A DNA stretch of 49,092 nucleotides from Solirubrobacteraceae bacterium (GCA_017882445.1 JADGPK010000016.1:1-49092), one strand, 5' to 3'. Positions 1 to 8,877 are shown, numbered from the stretch's first letter. Notes: generated from the letters alone by a model not told the origin. Numbers and translations: made by a program.

Positions 1-357
1 GGCGACGCGCTGCCCGCCGCCACCCGCACGCTCACGCTGAAGGTGCACGCGGGGATCACGCTGAGCGTCGCCCCGCGCACATCGAGCGTCGGGAAGAGGA
101 TCTTCTTCCGTGGGCGTCTGCTCGGGCGACCGGTGCCCGCGGACGGCAAGCAGCTGGTGCTCGAGGCGCGCGCGCCTCGAGGCTCGTGGATCGAGTTCGA
201 GGTCGTGCGCACGGATGGCCGCGGCCGCTACCACGCCGGCTACCGCTTCCGCTTCCCCGGCCCGGCGCGATACCAGTTTCGGGTGCTCTCCGAACCGGAG
301 TCCGACTACCCGTTCGCCGTGGGCTCATCGCGCGTGGTCGACGTGCGGGAGCTTTGA
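1..357 (+). CDS. C-terminal part of a surface or exported protein (partial)
   Basis: The reading frame is open from the first base and stops at 355-357, so only the last 118 residues are visible. They read as a beta-rich repeat domain: a stretch beginning [16 protein letters not shown], then [28 protein letters not shown] and an alternating pattern through [12 protein letters not shown]. This resembles the Ig-like or carboxypeptidase-regulatory-like C-terminal modules found in exported actinobacterial proteins. No membrane segment or catalytic motif is visible. It ends 73 bases before rfbF, which has its own promoter-like box, so it is probably a separate transcription unit. The whole-protein function cannot be told from this piece. 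Confidence 0.75.
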   Translation, partial: GDALPAATRTLTLKVHAGITLSVAPRTSSVGKRIFFRGRLLGRPVPADGKQLVLEARAPRGSWIEFEVVRTDGRGRYHAGYRFRFPGPARYQFRVLSEPESDYPFAVGSSRVVDVREL

Positions 358-416
358 CGCTCGCCGTATCCCGCTGCCGCCTGCTTCGGGCTGTGCGCCG
401 CCGCTGAGCCGTCCAC

Positions 417-422
417 TACCCT
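417..422 (+). promoter_or_regulatory. -10 box TACCCT for leaderless rfbF
   Basis: TACCCT lies 8 bases before the GTG start of rfbF, the distance expected if transcription starts at the first base of the start codon. No Shine-Dalgarno sequence lies in between. The same arrangement recurs at many starts in the window. Confidence 0.6.
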
Positions 423-430
423 GCGCTTCA

Positions 431-1201
431 GTGAAGGCGGTGATCCTGGCCGGCGGCTTCGGCTCGCGACTCAGCGAGGAGACCGCTGTGCGCCCCAAGC
501 CCATGGTGGAGATCGGCGGCAAGCCGATCCTCTGGCACATCATGAAGATCTATGCCGCCCATGGGATCGATGAGTTCGTGATCTGCCTCGGCTACAAGGG
601 CTACCTGATCAAGGAGTACTTCGCCAACTACTACCTGCACACGTGCGATGTCTCATTCGACCTCGCCAGCGGCGACGTCGAGGTTCATCGCTCCGCGACG
701 GAGCCGTGGCGGGTGACGCTGGTGGACACGGGCGAGGAGACGATGACCGGTGGGCGCCTGAAGCGGGTGCTGCCCTACGTGGGTGAGGAGGACTTCTGCT
801 TCACCTACGGCGACGGCGTGGCGGACGTGGACGTGACGGCCCTGATTGCCTTCCACCGTGAGCAGGGGGCCAGCGCGACCGTCACGGCCGTTCAGCCTCC
901 CGGCCGCTTCGGCGCGCTCGACATTGAGGGCGAGCGGGTGCGCGAGTTCGAGGAGAAGCCGCGGGGCGACGGCGGCTGGACCAACGGCGGCTTCTTCGTG
1001 CTCTCGCCTCGCGTGGGGCGCTACCTCGAGGGTGATGCGACCGTGTGGGAGCAGGAGCCGATGCGGGCGCTCGCGCGCGAGGGCGAGCTTGCGTCATATC
1101 GCCACGACGGCTTCTGGCAGGCGATGGACACGCTGCGCGACCGCAACCACCTCGAGCAGCTGTGGAGCGCCGGTGAAGCGCCGTGGCGGACGTGGGCGTA
1201 G
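431..1201 (+). CDS. rfbF: glucose-1-phosphate cytidylyltransferase
   Basis: This 256-residue enzyme makes CDP-glucose from CTP and glucose-1-phosphate in the cytoplasm, the first step of CDP-deoxyhexose synthesis. The N terminus carries the nucleotidyltransferase signature [18 protein letters not shown] followed by [29 protein letters not shown] holds the metal and sugar-binding Asp residues, and [18 protein letters not shown] is the typical sugar-binding stretch. Length matches the RfbF family. The GTG at 431 is chosen because homology begins there and TACCCT lies 8 bases upstream; the frame is open further upstream, but that part does not look coding. It is the first gene of a tight operon with rfbG 4 bases downstream. 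Confidence 0.95.
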   Translation: MKAVILAGGFGSRLSEETAVRPKPMVEIGGKPILWHIMKIYAAHGIDEFVICLGYKGYLIKEYFANYYLHTCDVSFDLASGDVEVHRSATEPWRVTLVDTGEETMTGGRLKRVLPYVGEEDFCFTYGDGVADVDVTALIAFHREQGASATVTAVQPPGRFGALDIEGERVREFEEKPRGDGGWTNGGFFVLSPRVGRYLEGDATVWEQEPMRALAREGELASYRHDGFWQAMDTLRDRNHLEQLWSAGEAPWRTWA

Positions 1202-1205
1202 CACG

Positions 1206-2318
1206 GTGAGCGCCGCCGAGACCGCGGCGCCTGCTCTGGTCGCGGGAAGAGTCGACCCCGAGTTCTGGCAGGGCCGCCGCGTGTTGCTGACCGGTCACAC
1301 GGGCTTCAAGGGGGCCTGGCTGGCGCTGTGGCTGCAAGCGATGGGCGCCCGCGTGACGGGCTTCTCCAACGGTGTCCCAACGCAGCCATCGCTGTTTGAG
1401 CTGGCGAGCGTGGGGACGGGCATGCAGAGCGTCGAGGGCGACGTGCGCGACCCCGACGCGCTGGCGGCCGCGATGGGCTCGCCGGGGCCCGAGATAGTCA
1501 TCCACATGGCGGCTCAGTCGCTCGTGCGCCGCTCGTTTGCCGAACCGCGCGAGACGTACGAGACCAACCTGATGGGCACCGTCAACGTGCTCGACGCCGT
1601 GCGTCTCCATGGCCGGGAGGTGCGCGCGGTGGTCAACGTGACCTCGGACAAGTGCTATGAGAATCGCGAGTGGGAGTGGGGCTACCGCGAGGAGGAGCCG
1701 ATGGGCGGCCACGACCCCTACTCGAGCTCCAAGGGCTGCGCAGAGCTGGTCACCGACGCGTTCCGGCGCTCCTTCTTCTCCGACCCCGACGGCCCCAGGC
1801 TCGCCTCCGCGCGCGCGGGCAACGTGATCGGCGGCGGCGATTGGGGGGAGGACCGGCTCGTGCCGGACATCATGCGCGCGGCGCTCGCCGGCGAGCAGGC
1901 GCGCGTGCGCAACCCCAACTCGCTACGTCCCTGGCAGCACGTTCTCAACCCCCTCAGCGGCTATCTGGTGCTCGCCCAGGCGCTGTGGGGCTCGCCCGAG
2001 CACGCCACCGGCTGGAACTTCGGTCCCTCAGACGAAGACGCCCGCCCGGTCGGCTGGATCGTCGAGCGCATGAGCGAGCTGTGGCCCGGCGAGCTTCGCT
2101 GGGAGCTCGACGACGGGCCCCATCCCCACGAGGCGCGCTATCTCAAGCTGGACTCGTCGCGGGCGCGTCTGCGGCTGGGCTGGCGTCCACCGGTCGACCT
2201 CGAGGGGGCGCTGCAGAGCATCGTCGAGTGGTATCGGGAGCTGCAGGCCGGGGCGGACATGCGCGCTGTGACGCTTCGGCAGATCGAGGCCTTTCAATAC
2301 GCTGCCCCTTCGCCATGA
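1206..2318 (+). CDS. rfbG: CDP-glucose 4,6-dehydratase
   Basis: This 370-residue SDR-family enzyme converts CDP-glucose to CDP-4-keto-6-deoxyglucose. The NAD-binding motif is VLLTGHTGFKGAWLALWL, with the GFKG variant typical of CDP-glucose dehydratases. VTSDKCYEN and DPYSSSKGCAE supply the catalytic Thr/Ser region and the YxxxK pair, and GNVIGGGDWGEDRLVPD is a family hallmark. The GTG at 1206 is chosen because it follows the rfbF stop by 4 bases and leaves a short leader before the Rossmann fold. The stop overlaps the next start (ATGA), which implies translational coupling. Confidence 0.95.
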   Translation: MSAAETAAPALVAGRVDPEFWQGRRVLLTGHTGFKGAWLALWLQAMGARVTGFSNGVPTQPSLFELASVGTGMQSVEGDVRDPDALAAAMGSPGPEIVIHMAAQSLVRRSFAEPRETYETNLMGTVNVLDAVRLHGREVRAVVNVTSDKCYENREWEWGYREEEPMGGHDPYSSSKGCAELVTDAFRRSFFSDPDGPRLASARAGNVIGGGDWGEDRLVPDIMRAALAGEQARVRNPNSLRPWQHVLNPLSGYLVLAQALWGSPEHATGWNFGPSDEDARPVGWIVERMSELWPGELRWELDDGPHPHEARYLKLDSSRARLRLGWRPPVDLEGALQSIVEWYRELQAGADMRAVTLRQIEAFQYAAPSP

Positions 2319-3547
2319 GCCAGACCATCTGCCGATTCTGCGGCGCTCCCGTGCAAGCCGTCTTCGTGGACCTCGGCATGTCGCCGCTGGCCAACTCCTT
2401 CCTGCCGCCGGAGCGGGCCAACAGCATGGAGCCCTTCTATCCGCTGCGCGCGCTCGTCTGCGGCGAGTGCTTCCTCGTCCAGCTCGAGGAGTTCCAGACG
2501 CCCGAGCGGATCTTCTCCGACTACGCGTACTTCTCTTCCTACTCCTCCAGCTGGCTCGAGCACAGCCGTCGCTACTCCGAGCAGATGACCGAGCGCTTCG
2601 GCCTGGGCGAGGCCAGCCACGTGGTCGAGATTGCCTCCAACGACGGCTACCTGCTGCAGTTCTTCCACGAGCGCCAGATCCCGGTGCTCGGGATCGAGCC
2701 GGCCGCCAACGTGGCCAAGGTCGCCCTCCAGAAGGGCATCCCCACGCTGGTCGAGTTCTTCGGCCGCGAGACGGCCCGGTCGCTGGCGGGCGACTCCTCG
2801 GCGGACCTGCTGCTCGGCAACAACGTGCTCGCCCACGTCCCCGACCTCAACGACTTCGTCGCCGGCATGAAGATCCTGCTCAAGCCGGGCGGCGTCATCA
2901 CGATGGAGTTTCCGCATCTGATGCGCCTGATCGAGGAGAACCAGTGGGACACGATCTACCACGAGCACTTCTCCTACTTCTCCTTCCTCACCGTCAGTCG
3001 GGTCTTCCAAGCCCACGGCCTGCGCCTGTTCGACGTGCAGGAGTTGCCCACCCACGGCGGGTCCCTGCGTATCTATGGCTGCCACGAGGAGGACGCCACG
3101 AAGGTCGAGTCCGATGCGGCGCGGGAGCTCGCAGAGCGCGAGCGTGCGGCCGGCTACGAGAATCTCGACACCTACCTCGGCTATGGTCGCCGGGTCGAGC
3201 AGGACAAGCGTCAGATCCTGCGCTTCCTGATCGACCTCAAGGAGCAGGGTCTGCGAGTGGTCGGCTACGGCGCCCCGGCCAAGGGCAACACGCTGCTCAA
3301 CTACTGTGGCGTCGGGCGTGACTTCGTCGACTACACGTGCGACCTGAACCCGCACAAGCAGGGGCACTTCCTGCCCGGCAGCCACATCCCCATCCGCCCA
3401 CCGGAGGCGATCCGCGAGGAGCGGCCCGACGTCGTGCTGATCCTGCCCTGGAACCTGAAGGATGAGATCGTGGCGCAGCTGAGCTTCATCCGCGAGTGGG
3501 GCGGTCGGTTCGCGGCGCGCACGCCGGAGCTGACGCTCATCTCGTGA
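2315..3547 (+). CDS. NDP-4-keto-6-deoxyhexose C-methyltransferase
   Basis: This 410-residue protein looks like the TylC3/NovU-type C-methyltransferases that add a methyl group to C-3 of a 4-keto-6-deoxy sugar nucleotide using SAM. Residues 6-60 hold a zinc-binding module with CRFCG and CGECF. The central SAM domain has VVEIASNDGYLLQFF and LLGNNVLAHVPDLNDF. The C-terminal part with GYGAPAKGNTLLNYCG is the conserved domain of this family. It overlaps rfbG by 4 bases. Since no other NDP-glucose dehydratase is in the operon, its substrate is inferred to be CDP-4-keto-6-deoxyglucose. The exact carbon methylated is inferred from the family. Confidence 0.88.
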   Translation: MSQTICRFCGAPVQAVFVDLGMSPLANSFLPPERANSMEPFYPLRALVCGECFLVQLEEFQTPERIFSDYAYFSSYSSSWLEHSRRYSEQMTERFGLGEASHVVEIASNDGYLLQFFHERQIPVLGIEPAANVAKVALQKGIPTLVEFFGRETARSLAGDSSADLLLGNNVLAHVPDLNDFVAGMKILLKPGGVITMEFPHLMRLIEENQWDTIYHEHFSYFSFLTVSRVFQAHGLRLFDVQELPTHGGSLRIYGCHEEDATKVESDAARELAERERAAGYENLDTYLGYGRRVEQDKRQILRFLIDLKEQGLRVVGYGAPAKGNTLLNYCGVGRDFVDYTCDLNPHKQGHFLPGSHIPIRPPEAIREERPDVVLILPWNLKDEIVAQLSFIREWGGRFAARTPELTLIS

Positions 3548-3601
3548 CTTCCAGCGCCGCCAAGCTCACGCCCGCCCGCGTCCGATGAGCGGGAACAGGT
3601 G

Positions 3602-4138
3602 ATGCGGTTCACCCAGACGCCGCTGCCCGGAGTGTGGGTCGTCGAGCTGGATCTGCTCGCGGACGAGCGCGGCTGGTTCGCGCGGAGCTTCGACGCCGAG
3701 GAGTTTCAGGCACGCGGGCTGAATCCCGCGGTCGTGCAGTGCAACACCTCGTTCAACGCCCGGAGCGGCACCCTGCGGGGCATGCACTACCAGGCCGAGC
3801 CCCACGGCGAGTCGAAGCTGGTTCGCTGCGTGCGTGGCGCGATCTTCGACGTCGCGGTCGACCTTCGGCCCGACTCCCCAACGTATCGTCGCTGGCACGG
3901 GGTCGAGCTGAGCGCCGGGAACCGCTGCGCGTTCTACATCCCGGCGGGGCTCGCGCACGGCCTCCAGATCCTTGCGGATGACTGTGAGGTGCTCTACCAG
4001 ATGGGCCGCCGCTACGTGCCCGAGGCTGCGCGCGGGGTGCGCTGGGACGACCCGGTCTTCGAGATCGAATGGCCCGCTCCTCATGGCGCGCGGATCATCT
4101 CGGAGAAGGATCGCGCCTATCCGGACTTCCAGCTGTGA
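3602..4138 (+). CDS. rfbC: RmlC-type NDP-4-keto-6-deoxyhexose 3,5- or 5-epimerase
   Basis: This 178-residue cupin epimerase is of the RmlC type. DERGWFARSF near the N terminus and TLRGMHYQ with the catalytic His near residue 62 are clear, as are PAGLAHGLQIL and RWDDPVFEIEWP. Where RmlC usually has YKxTxYY, this protein has YQMGRRY, which suggests a specialised epimerase acting on the methylated intermediate rather than dTDP-rhamnose synthesis. The ATG at 3602 is chosen because GGGA lies 7 bases upstream; an adjacent GTG at 3599 is also possible. Another RmlC homologue at 44346 has the more usual tyrosines. Confidence 0.87.
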   Translation: MRFTQTPLPGVWVVELDLLADERGWFARSFDAEEFQARGLNPAVVQCNTSFNARSGTLRGMHYQAEPHGESKLVRCVRGAIFDVAVDLRPDSPTYRRWHGVELSAGNRCAFYIPAGLAHGLQILADDCEVLYQMGRRYVPEAARGVRWDDPVFEIEWPAPHGARIISEKDRAYPDFQL

Positions 4139-5067
4139 GCCGCGTGATGCTCACCGGGGCCACGGGCTTCATCGGGCGTCATACGCTCAGCGCTCTCACG
4201 CAAGCCGGCCACGAGGTGCATGCCGTCGCACGGCGACGCGGTCCCGCCAAGGCCGGCGTGATCTGGCACGAGGCAGACCTGCTCGCCGGGTGCGAGGTGG
4301 TGGGCGAAGTGAAGCCCGAGATCCTGGTCCACCTCGCCTGGTATGCCGAGCACGGGAAGTTCTGGTCCTCGCCGGAGAACGTTCGCTGGGTCGAGGCATC
4401 GCTTGCGCTGCTGCGGGCCTTTGCGGTGGCCGGTGGCCGGCGGGTGGTCATGGCGGGGACCTGCGCCGAGTACGAGTGGTCGCGTGACGTTTATCAAGAG
4501 AGCGCGCCCTTGCGTCCGACTACCCTCTACGGCGCGGCCAAGCACGGCCTCCATGTGGTCGCCTCCGCGTTTGCCGAACAGGCGGGTCTCTCGCTGGCAT
4601 GGGGCCGCCTCTTCTTCCTCTATGGTCCGTTTGAGGCGCCGGGGCGCTTCGTCCCCTCGCTGGTGCTGCCTCTGCTCCGGCGTGAGTCCGCGGGCATGAC
4701 CGAGGGCTCCCAGCGCCGTGACTTCCTGCACGTGGCTGACGCAGGCGCCGCGTTCACCGCGCTGGCCGACAGCCCGGTGACGGGCGCGATCAACGTAGCC
4801 TCGGGCAGGGCCATAGCCTTACGCGAGCTTGCCGTGCAGATCGCGCAGCTCCTCGACGGTGGCGAGTTACTCCAGATCGGAGCCCGGCCCACCCCGGCGG
4901 GGGAGCCGCCCGCTCTGGTGGCCGACGTGCGGCGACTGAGCGAGGAGGTCGGATGGAGCCCCAAGATCGGGCTCGGTGATGGGCTGGCCAGCGTGATCGC
5001 ATGGTGGCGCGAACGCCTGTCCTCCGAATCGCAGGATCACGATCGGGTGGAGGGGCGCCGCGCGTGA
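4135..5067 (+). CDS. NAD(P)-dependent SDR, probable 4-ketoreductase
   Basis: This 310-residue extended SDR starts with VMLTGATGFIGRHTL (nucleotide-binding glycines) and has AGTCAEYEW and YGAAK, the Ser/Thr and YxxxK catalytic elements. GRLFFLYGP and RRDFLHVADA are typical of sugar-nucleotide epimerases and reductases. Its place after dehydratase, C-methyltransferase and epimerase suggests it reduces the 4-keto group to finish a CDP-linked branched deoxyhexose; this is inferred from gene order. The GTG at 4135 overlaps the previous stop (GTGA). The last 15 residues are charged and divergent. Confidence 0.85.
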   Translation: MSRVMLTGATGFIGRHTLSALTQAGHEVHAVARRRGPAKAGVIWHEADLLAGCEVVGEVKPEILVHLAWYAEHGKFWSSPENVRWVEASLALLRAFAVAGGRRVVMAGTCAEYEWSRDVYQESAPLRPTTLYGAAKHGLHVVASAFAEQAGLSLAWGRLFFLYGPFEAPGRFVPSLVLPLLRRESAGMTEGSQRRDFLHVADAGAAFTALADSPVTGAINVASGRAIALRELAVQIAQLLDGGELLQIGARPTPAGEPPALVADVRRLSEEVGWSPKIGLGDGLASVIAWWRERLSSESQDHDRVEGRRA

Positions 5068-5088
5068 AGGTGCCGCATGCGCGGCGGG

Positions 5089-5094
5089 TACCAT
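5089..5094 (+). promoter_or_regulatory. -10 box TACCAT for leaderless flippase gene
   Basis: TACCAT lies 7 bases before the ATG at 5102 with no Shine-Dalgarno sequence between, so the flippase may be transcribed separately from the sugar operon. Confidence 0.5.
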
Positions 5095-5101
5095 ATCGAC
5101 G

Positions 5102-6604
5102 ATGAGCTCCGTCGAGTCGGGCACGCCGCCGGCGGGGCCGACCGCGGCAGCTGAAACCGACCCGCTCGACACCCAAGCGGCGGGGGCGGCGGCGCTGCGC
5201 GGGAGCGTCCTGCGCACTGGCGCCTACGTCTCGGGCGTCCTGCTCTCGCTGATCTCAGCACGGGTGCTGATCGGCCATCTCGGCGTTGCGGATTTCGGCC
5301 GGTATGCCACCGTCCTAGCGCTGATCACGATCGTCACTGGCTTCACCGAGGGTGGCCTCAACAGCATCGTGCTGCGCGAATTTGCCACCCTCAAGGCCGA
5401 TCGCAAGCGCCAGATGATGCGCTCGGCGATCGGGATTCGTCTGGTCTTGACGGCCGTGGGAGTGGCGCTGGCAGTTGCCTTTGCGGCCGCGGCCGGTTAC
5501 GGCTCGACGCTGGTGCTGGGCACAGCCTTCGCCGGCATCGGCTTGGTGCTTCAGCTGCTGCAGAGCACCCTGTCGATGACTCTGCAGGCGCACTTGCGCT
5601 TCGGCTGGATATCAGCCGCGGAATTGGTGCGCCAGGTGGTCAACGTGGGGCTGCTGGTCACTCTGGCACTGGCCGGCGCGGGTCTGCTTCCGCTGCTCGC
5701 GGTCGCAATACCGGCATCCGCCGTCTCGCTTGCGTCCACGGTCCCGCTGGTGCTCCGATACACCTCATTGAGGCCGTCCTTCCATCTGGCGCACTGGTGG
5801 CGGCTGCTGCGTGAGACCTTCCCGTGGGCGGTGATCGCGGCCGTGAACGTCGTCTACTTTCGCCTGGCCCTCGTCCTGATGTCGCTGATCGCAAGCGCTT
5901 TGCAGACCGGCTACTTCGCAACGTCCTTCCGCATCACCGAAGTGCTCGTGGGGATCCCCAGCCTGGTCATCGGCGCCGCCTTCCCGATCCTCGCGCGGGC
6001 AGAGCGCGAGGACTCCGCTCGCTTCAGCTTCGCCAGCGGTCGGCTCTTCGAGCTCGCGCTGCTGGCCGGCGCCTGGCTGGTTCTGTGTCTCGAGGTGGGC
6101 GCCGCCTTTGCCATCCACGTGGTTGCCGCCGGCAAGGCGGACCCCTCGATTGCCGTGCTTCGCATCCAGGGCCTCGCGCTGATCCCCAATTTCGTTGCCG
6201 TAGCATGCGGCTTTCCGCTGCTGATGATGCGTCGCTATCGAGAGGTGCTGCTGTCCAACCTGCTCGCCCTGGCTACCTCCGGGATTCTCACTGTGACCCT
6301 CGTGCCGTCGTTTGGAGCTCGCGGTGCCGCCGTCGCCGCGGTTGTCGCAGAGTTGGGGCTGGCGGTAAGCCAGGCGGTGATGCTCAAGCGTGCCGCGTCC
6401 GCTGTTGTGCTGCGCATCAGCACCGTCGCCGTGATCGCTCTGGCGGGCGGCGCGGCTGTGGCTATCGGCCTCGCGCTGCCGGTGCATCCTCTGATCGGGG
6501 TCGTTGTGGCGAGTGTTGTCTACTTGGTGGCCCTTAGGCTGCTCCGGCGCTTTCCCCCGGAGGTGCGCGAGGTGCTGGCCGGGTGGATCGGTGCAGCTCG
6601 CTGA
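5102..6604 (+). CDS. Wzx-like polysaccharide flippase (MOP superfamily)
   Basis: This 500-residue membrane protein has a short polar N terminus (about 35 residues) followed by some 12-14 hydrophobic segments. Residues 40-60 match the start of oligosaccharide flippases: SVLRTGAYVSGVLLSLISAR then LGVADFGRYATV. Such proteins move lipid-linked glycans across the membrane. The C terminus, RRFPPEVREVLAGWIGAAR, recurs almost exactly in a truncated copy at 9275-9391. It follows the deoxysugar operon by 34 bases and has its own promoter-like box. An ABC exporter at 22.9-25.2 kb is a second export route, so which one serves which glycan is open. Confidence 0.88.
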   Translation: MSSVESGTPPAGPTAAAETDPLDTQAAGAAALRGSVLRTGAYVSGVLLSLISARVLIGHLGVADFGRYATVLALITIVTGFTEGGLNSIVLREFATLKADRKRQMMRSAIGIRLVLTAVGVALAVAFAAAAGYGSTLVLGTAFAGIGLVLQLLQSTLSMTLQAHLRFGWISAAELVRQVVNVGLLVTLALAGAGLLPLLAVAIPASAVSLASTVPLVLRYTSLRPSFHLAHWWRLLRETFPWAVIAAVNVVYFRLALVLMSLIASALQTGYFATSFRITEVLVGIPSLVIGAAFPILARAEREDSARFSFASGRLFELALLAGAWLVLCLEVGAAFAIHVVAAGKADPSIAVLRIQGLALIPNFVAVACGFPLLMMRRYREVLLSNLLALATSGILTVTLVPSFGARGAAVAAVVAELGLAVSQAVMLKRAASAVVLRISTVAVIALAGGAAVAIGLALPVHPLIGVVVASVVYLVALRLLRRFPPEVREVLAGWIGAAR

Positions 6605-6654
6605 CAGCAATCCGCACCGACCAGCCGATCGAGCAGCTGAAGCTGCTGCCTCCG

Positions 6655-6761
6655 GCGCGGGTGATCGTGCGCCGTGAGCTGCACGCCCAGCGCGCAACTC
6701 ACATTCACCGACCATGACGGGCACCGCTTCCAAGCGAGCTTTACCGACCAGTGCCCGCACG
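6655..6761 (+). pseudogene. IS1380-family transposase scrap, frameshifted
   Basis: Two short coding stretches in different frames resemble the C-terminal part of IS1380-type transposases: RVIVRREL from about 6658, then after a +1 shift QLTFTDHDGHRFQASFTDQ through about 6756. No more of the transposase and no terminal repeats are recognised. It lies between convergent genes (flippase and membrane glycosyltransferase), the kind of place where a mobile element leaves debris. The call rests on remembered family patterns. Confidence 0.55.
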
Positions 6762-6813
6762 AGACGACAAACCCGTGCCGTCCGCCATCACATCTACCTT
6801 GTTGATCGGCTCA

Positions 6814-8871
6814 CTACGTCGTAACGGTGCGCGCATTGCGATGCGCGCGCGGCAACCCGACAACGTAGACAACTCCGCTTATTATGAGCAGACCAGCGGT
6901 CCAGGCCAGGACGGCAGTGACGTCCGGGTAATTCGGAGGCGACAGAACGCTCGGCCAGAGTTCGACGAACGTGACCCACGGCGCCGGTGGCTGGCCCAAC
7001 CCAGAAATACTCATCGGTGGGTCCAACACGACTCCTATCGCCACGAAGGCAGTGGCAATGGAGAGCAACCAAAACACCGGCCGTGCACCTCTCAGCTCCG
7101 ACAAGATAGTGAGCAGCGGCACGGCGGACAGCGGGATCAGCAGGACCATAAAGCGACCAGCGAAGGAAAAGTCTGGATGGGCGCCCTCGACGGTAAGCAG
7201 GCCCACGTAAGTAGCCGCGACCAGCAGACCAAACAGCGCCCATCGTCCGTACCGACGGCAGAACTGCGGAATCGCGAGGACGGCCAAGAGCTCAACCGGC
7301 GCGTAAGGCAGGAAACCTCGCGAATTACTCCAAAAGAGACCGGCGATGGCGCGATAGGACGCTTGGAGCGTCTGGGGCTGGCGAGTCTGCGGCAGCCGGT
7401 ACGGCGCGGTGAGCAAAGGAGCGCCGTACCAGTGATTGAACGCAAACGCCATCACGAGCTGACTAACAAGGAGCGGTAGAAACATGCAAGCGGCACAAAC
7501 CGCACGCCGGCTGCGCGATTCGCGACCGAGCGCGCCCGCAGCTCGCACAGCCAGCGCCACGACAAGGAGAAACGCAACCGGGAAAAATCGCACTTGAAGC
7601 CACGGCATACCCGCCGCCGCAGCCGCACCAACCATGCAAGACGATGTCGTGGGCGTGCGCATCAAGCGGTCAACGGCGACGAGACCCAAACATAGCGCCG
7701 GGATCTCGGGATAGCTCTCACTGCTGAACATCAGGATCGGGGGACAAAATACGACGGCCGCCCAAACTCCTGGAAGCAAAAACCGTCCCGTAGGGAAAAG
7801 CCTCCGTAGCACCCGGTACAAGAGCTGCGCAGCGCACGCCGCGAACAGGATGATCTCGATGCTCCACGGCCATCGCATGTCGACAGGCGCGACTGCCTGA
7901 ACAAGCTTTACAGCCGGTACCCCTACCGACAGAATCAACGGAAGACCAACGTTCTCAACAAAGATTAATGGTCCAGTAGGTCCTCTGGTGTAATGAAAGG
8001 CCTCGATGCCCGCCACGTACGGCCCGAACATGATGCCAAATTGTGACGGGTTCGTATAGTTATTGGCGAGGTTACGGTCGTGATCGTAGGCGAGGCTCAT
8101 CGCCTCTAACTCGTAATGCGGTTGATCCCCGGTGGGCGCGGGAGCCACGCCAAAGGCGAGTACCGTCAAGTAGACTGCGAGTGCGACTGTGAATGGGGCG
8201 TGGCGTCGCATGGTGCGTTTGACCGTCGAAGGAGGTGACGTGCCGAATGACCGCGCTCTTATTCCTGCGGCGCCACTGACGATCGCGGGAAAGCCGACGA
8301 CAACTAAGACGGCGGGTGTCCAAAAGCCGCCGATCGAAAAATGGATCGAGAGAACGGCGTCGGTAAGTAATCCTAGGCCTGCCAAGAGTAACGGCCATCC
8401 CCCCGGTGCTCGCGCCATCAGCCGGGTGAAAGGACGGTCGACAGACCCGGTGGCAGGGCGGTTGAACCAGGAGCGGGCGAATATCCACCGGCTGCTGTCG
8501 ACGATGCCTCCCAGGGCGGCGGCTCCCGCTCCAACGGCGACTATGTAGACTCCGGCTACAGCATGCACGTTGCCCCCGGCTACCGAAGGCGGCGTGATGA
8601 TGTGCCGTGCGATCAGGGCGGCAAGCACTACACCGAACACCGTGCGCACGATTAGCGCGCCACGCACGTGATCGACGAATGCGCTGGTGATCGTCAATGC
8701 GGCAAGGAGCAGAATCACCCAACGCAGGCGAAGAAAGGTGTGGTAGCCCGACGCTGAGGTGAGGACGTGGCCGCCCTGTCTCACCTGGTACCACTGCAAA
8801 AAGAGCGCCGCCGCCACCGCCACGGCGCCCAACGCGCTGAGAACCCTCCCGACCCGTGGACTGTGAAGCAC
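6814..8871 (-). CDS. multi-spanning GT-C-like membrane glycosyltransferase
   Basis: This 685-residue protein has roughly 14-16 hydrophobic segments. The best motif is GDQPHYELEAMSLAYDHDRN followed closely by ANNY, which fits the acidic first-loop motif (GDEPHYL type) of actinobacterial and acidobacterial membrane glycosyltransferases that use polyprenyl-phosphate sugars. The GTG at 8871 is chosen because TAGGCT lies 6 bases upstream. Compared with its neighbours, the gene uses many more A- and T-ending codons, suggesting recent acquisition. It stands alone on the minus strand and is flanked by transposase and gene debris. Acceptor and donor are unknown. Confidence 0.75.
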   Translation of the reverse strand: MLHSPRVGRVLSALGAVAVAAALFLQWYQVRQGGHVLTSASGYHTFLRLRWVILLLAALTITSAFVDHVRGALIVRTVFGVVLAALIARHIITPPSVAGGNVHAVAGVYIVAVGAGAAALGGIVDSSRWIFARSWFNRPATGSVDRPFTRLMARAPGGWPLLLAGLGLLTDAVLSIHFSIGGFWTPAVLVVVGFPAIVSGAAGIRARSFGTSPPSTVKRTMRRHAPFTVALAVYLTVLAFGVAPAPTGDQPHYELEAMSLAYDHDRNLANNYTNPSQFGIMFGPYVAGIEAFHYTRGPTGPLIFVENVGLPLILSVGVPAVKLVQAVAPVDMRWPWSIEIILFAACAAQLLYRVLRRLFPTGRFLLPGVWAAVVFCPPILMFSSESYPEIPALCLGLVAVDRLMRTPTTSSCMVGAAAAAGMPWLQVRFFPVAFLLVVALAVRAAGALGRESRSRRAVCAACMFLPLLVSQLVMAFAFNHWYGAPLLTAPYRLPQTRQPQTLQASYRAIAGLFWSNSRGFLPYAPVELLAVLAIPQFCRRYGRWALFGLLVAATYVGLLTVEGAHPDFSFAGRFMVLLIPLSAVPLLTILSELRGARPVFWLLSIATAFVAIGVVLDPPMSISGLGQPPAPWVTFVELWPSVLSPPNYPDVTAVLAWTAGLLIISGVVYVVGLPRAHRNARTVTT

Positions 8872-8877
8872 TGCGCC

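Noticed and set aside
110-430. N-terminal extension of rfbF
   Set aside because: The frame is open because of high GC, but the residues are low-complexity and RfbF homology begins at the GTG at 431, which has its own box.
2294-3385. Reverse frame of 363 codons opposite the C-methyltransferase
   Set aside because: It is a mirror of a strongly coding forward frame, rich in Val, Glu and His repeats, with no start signal.
6630-6645. Hairpin AGCAGCTGAAGCTGCT after the flippase as a terminator
   Set aside because: The stem is only six base pairs, lacks a T-run, and lies next to the transposase scrap, so evidence for termination is weak.
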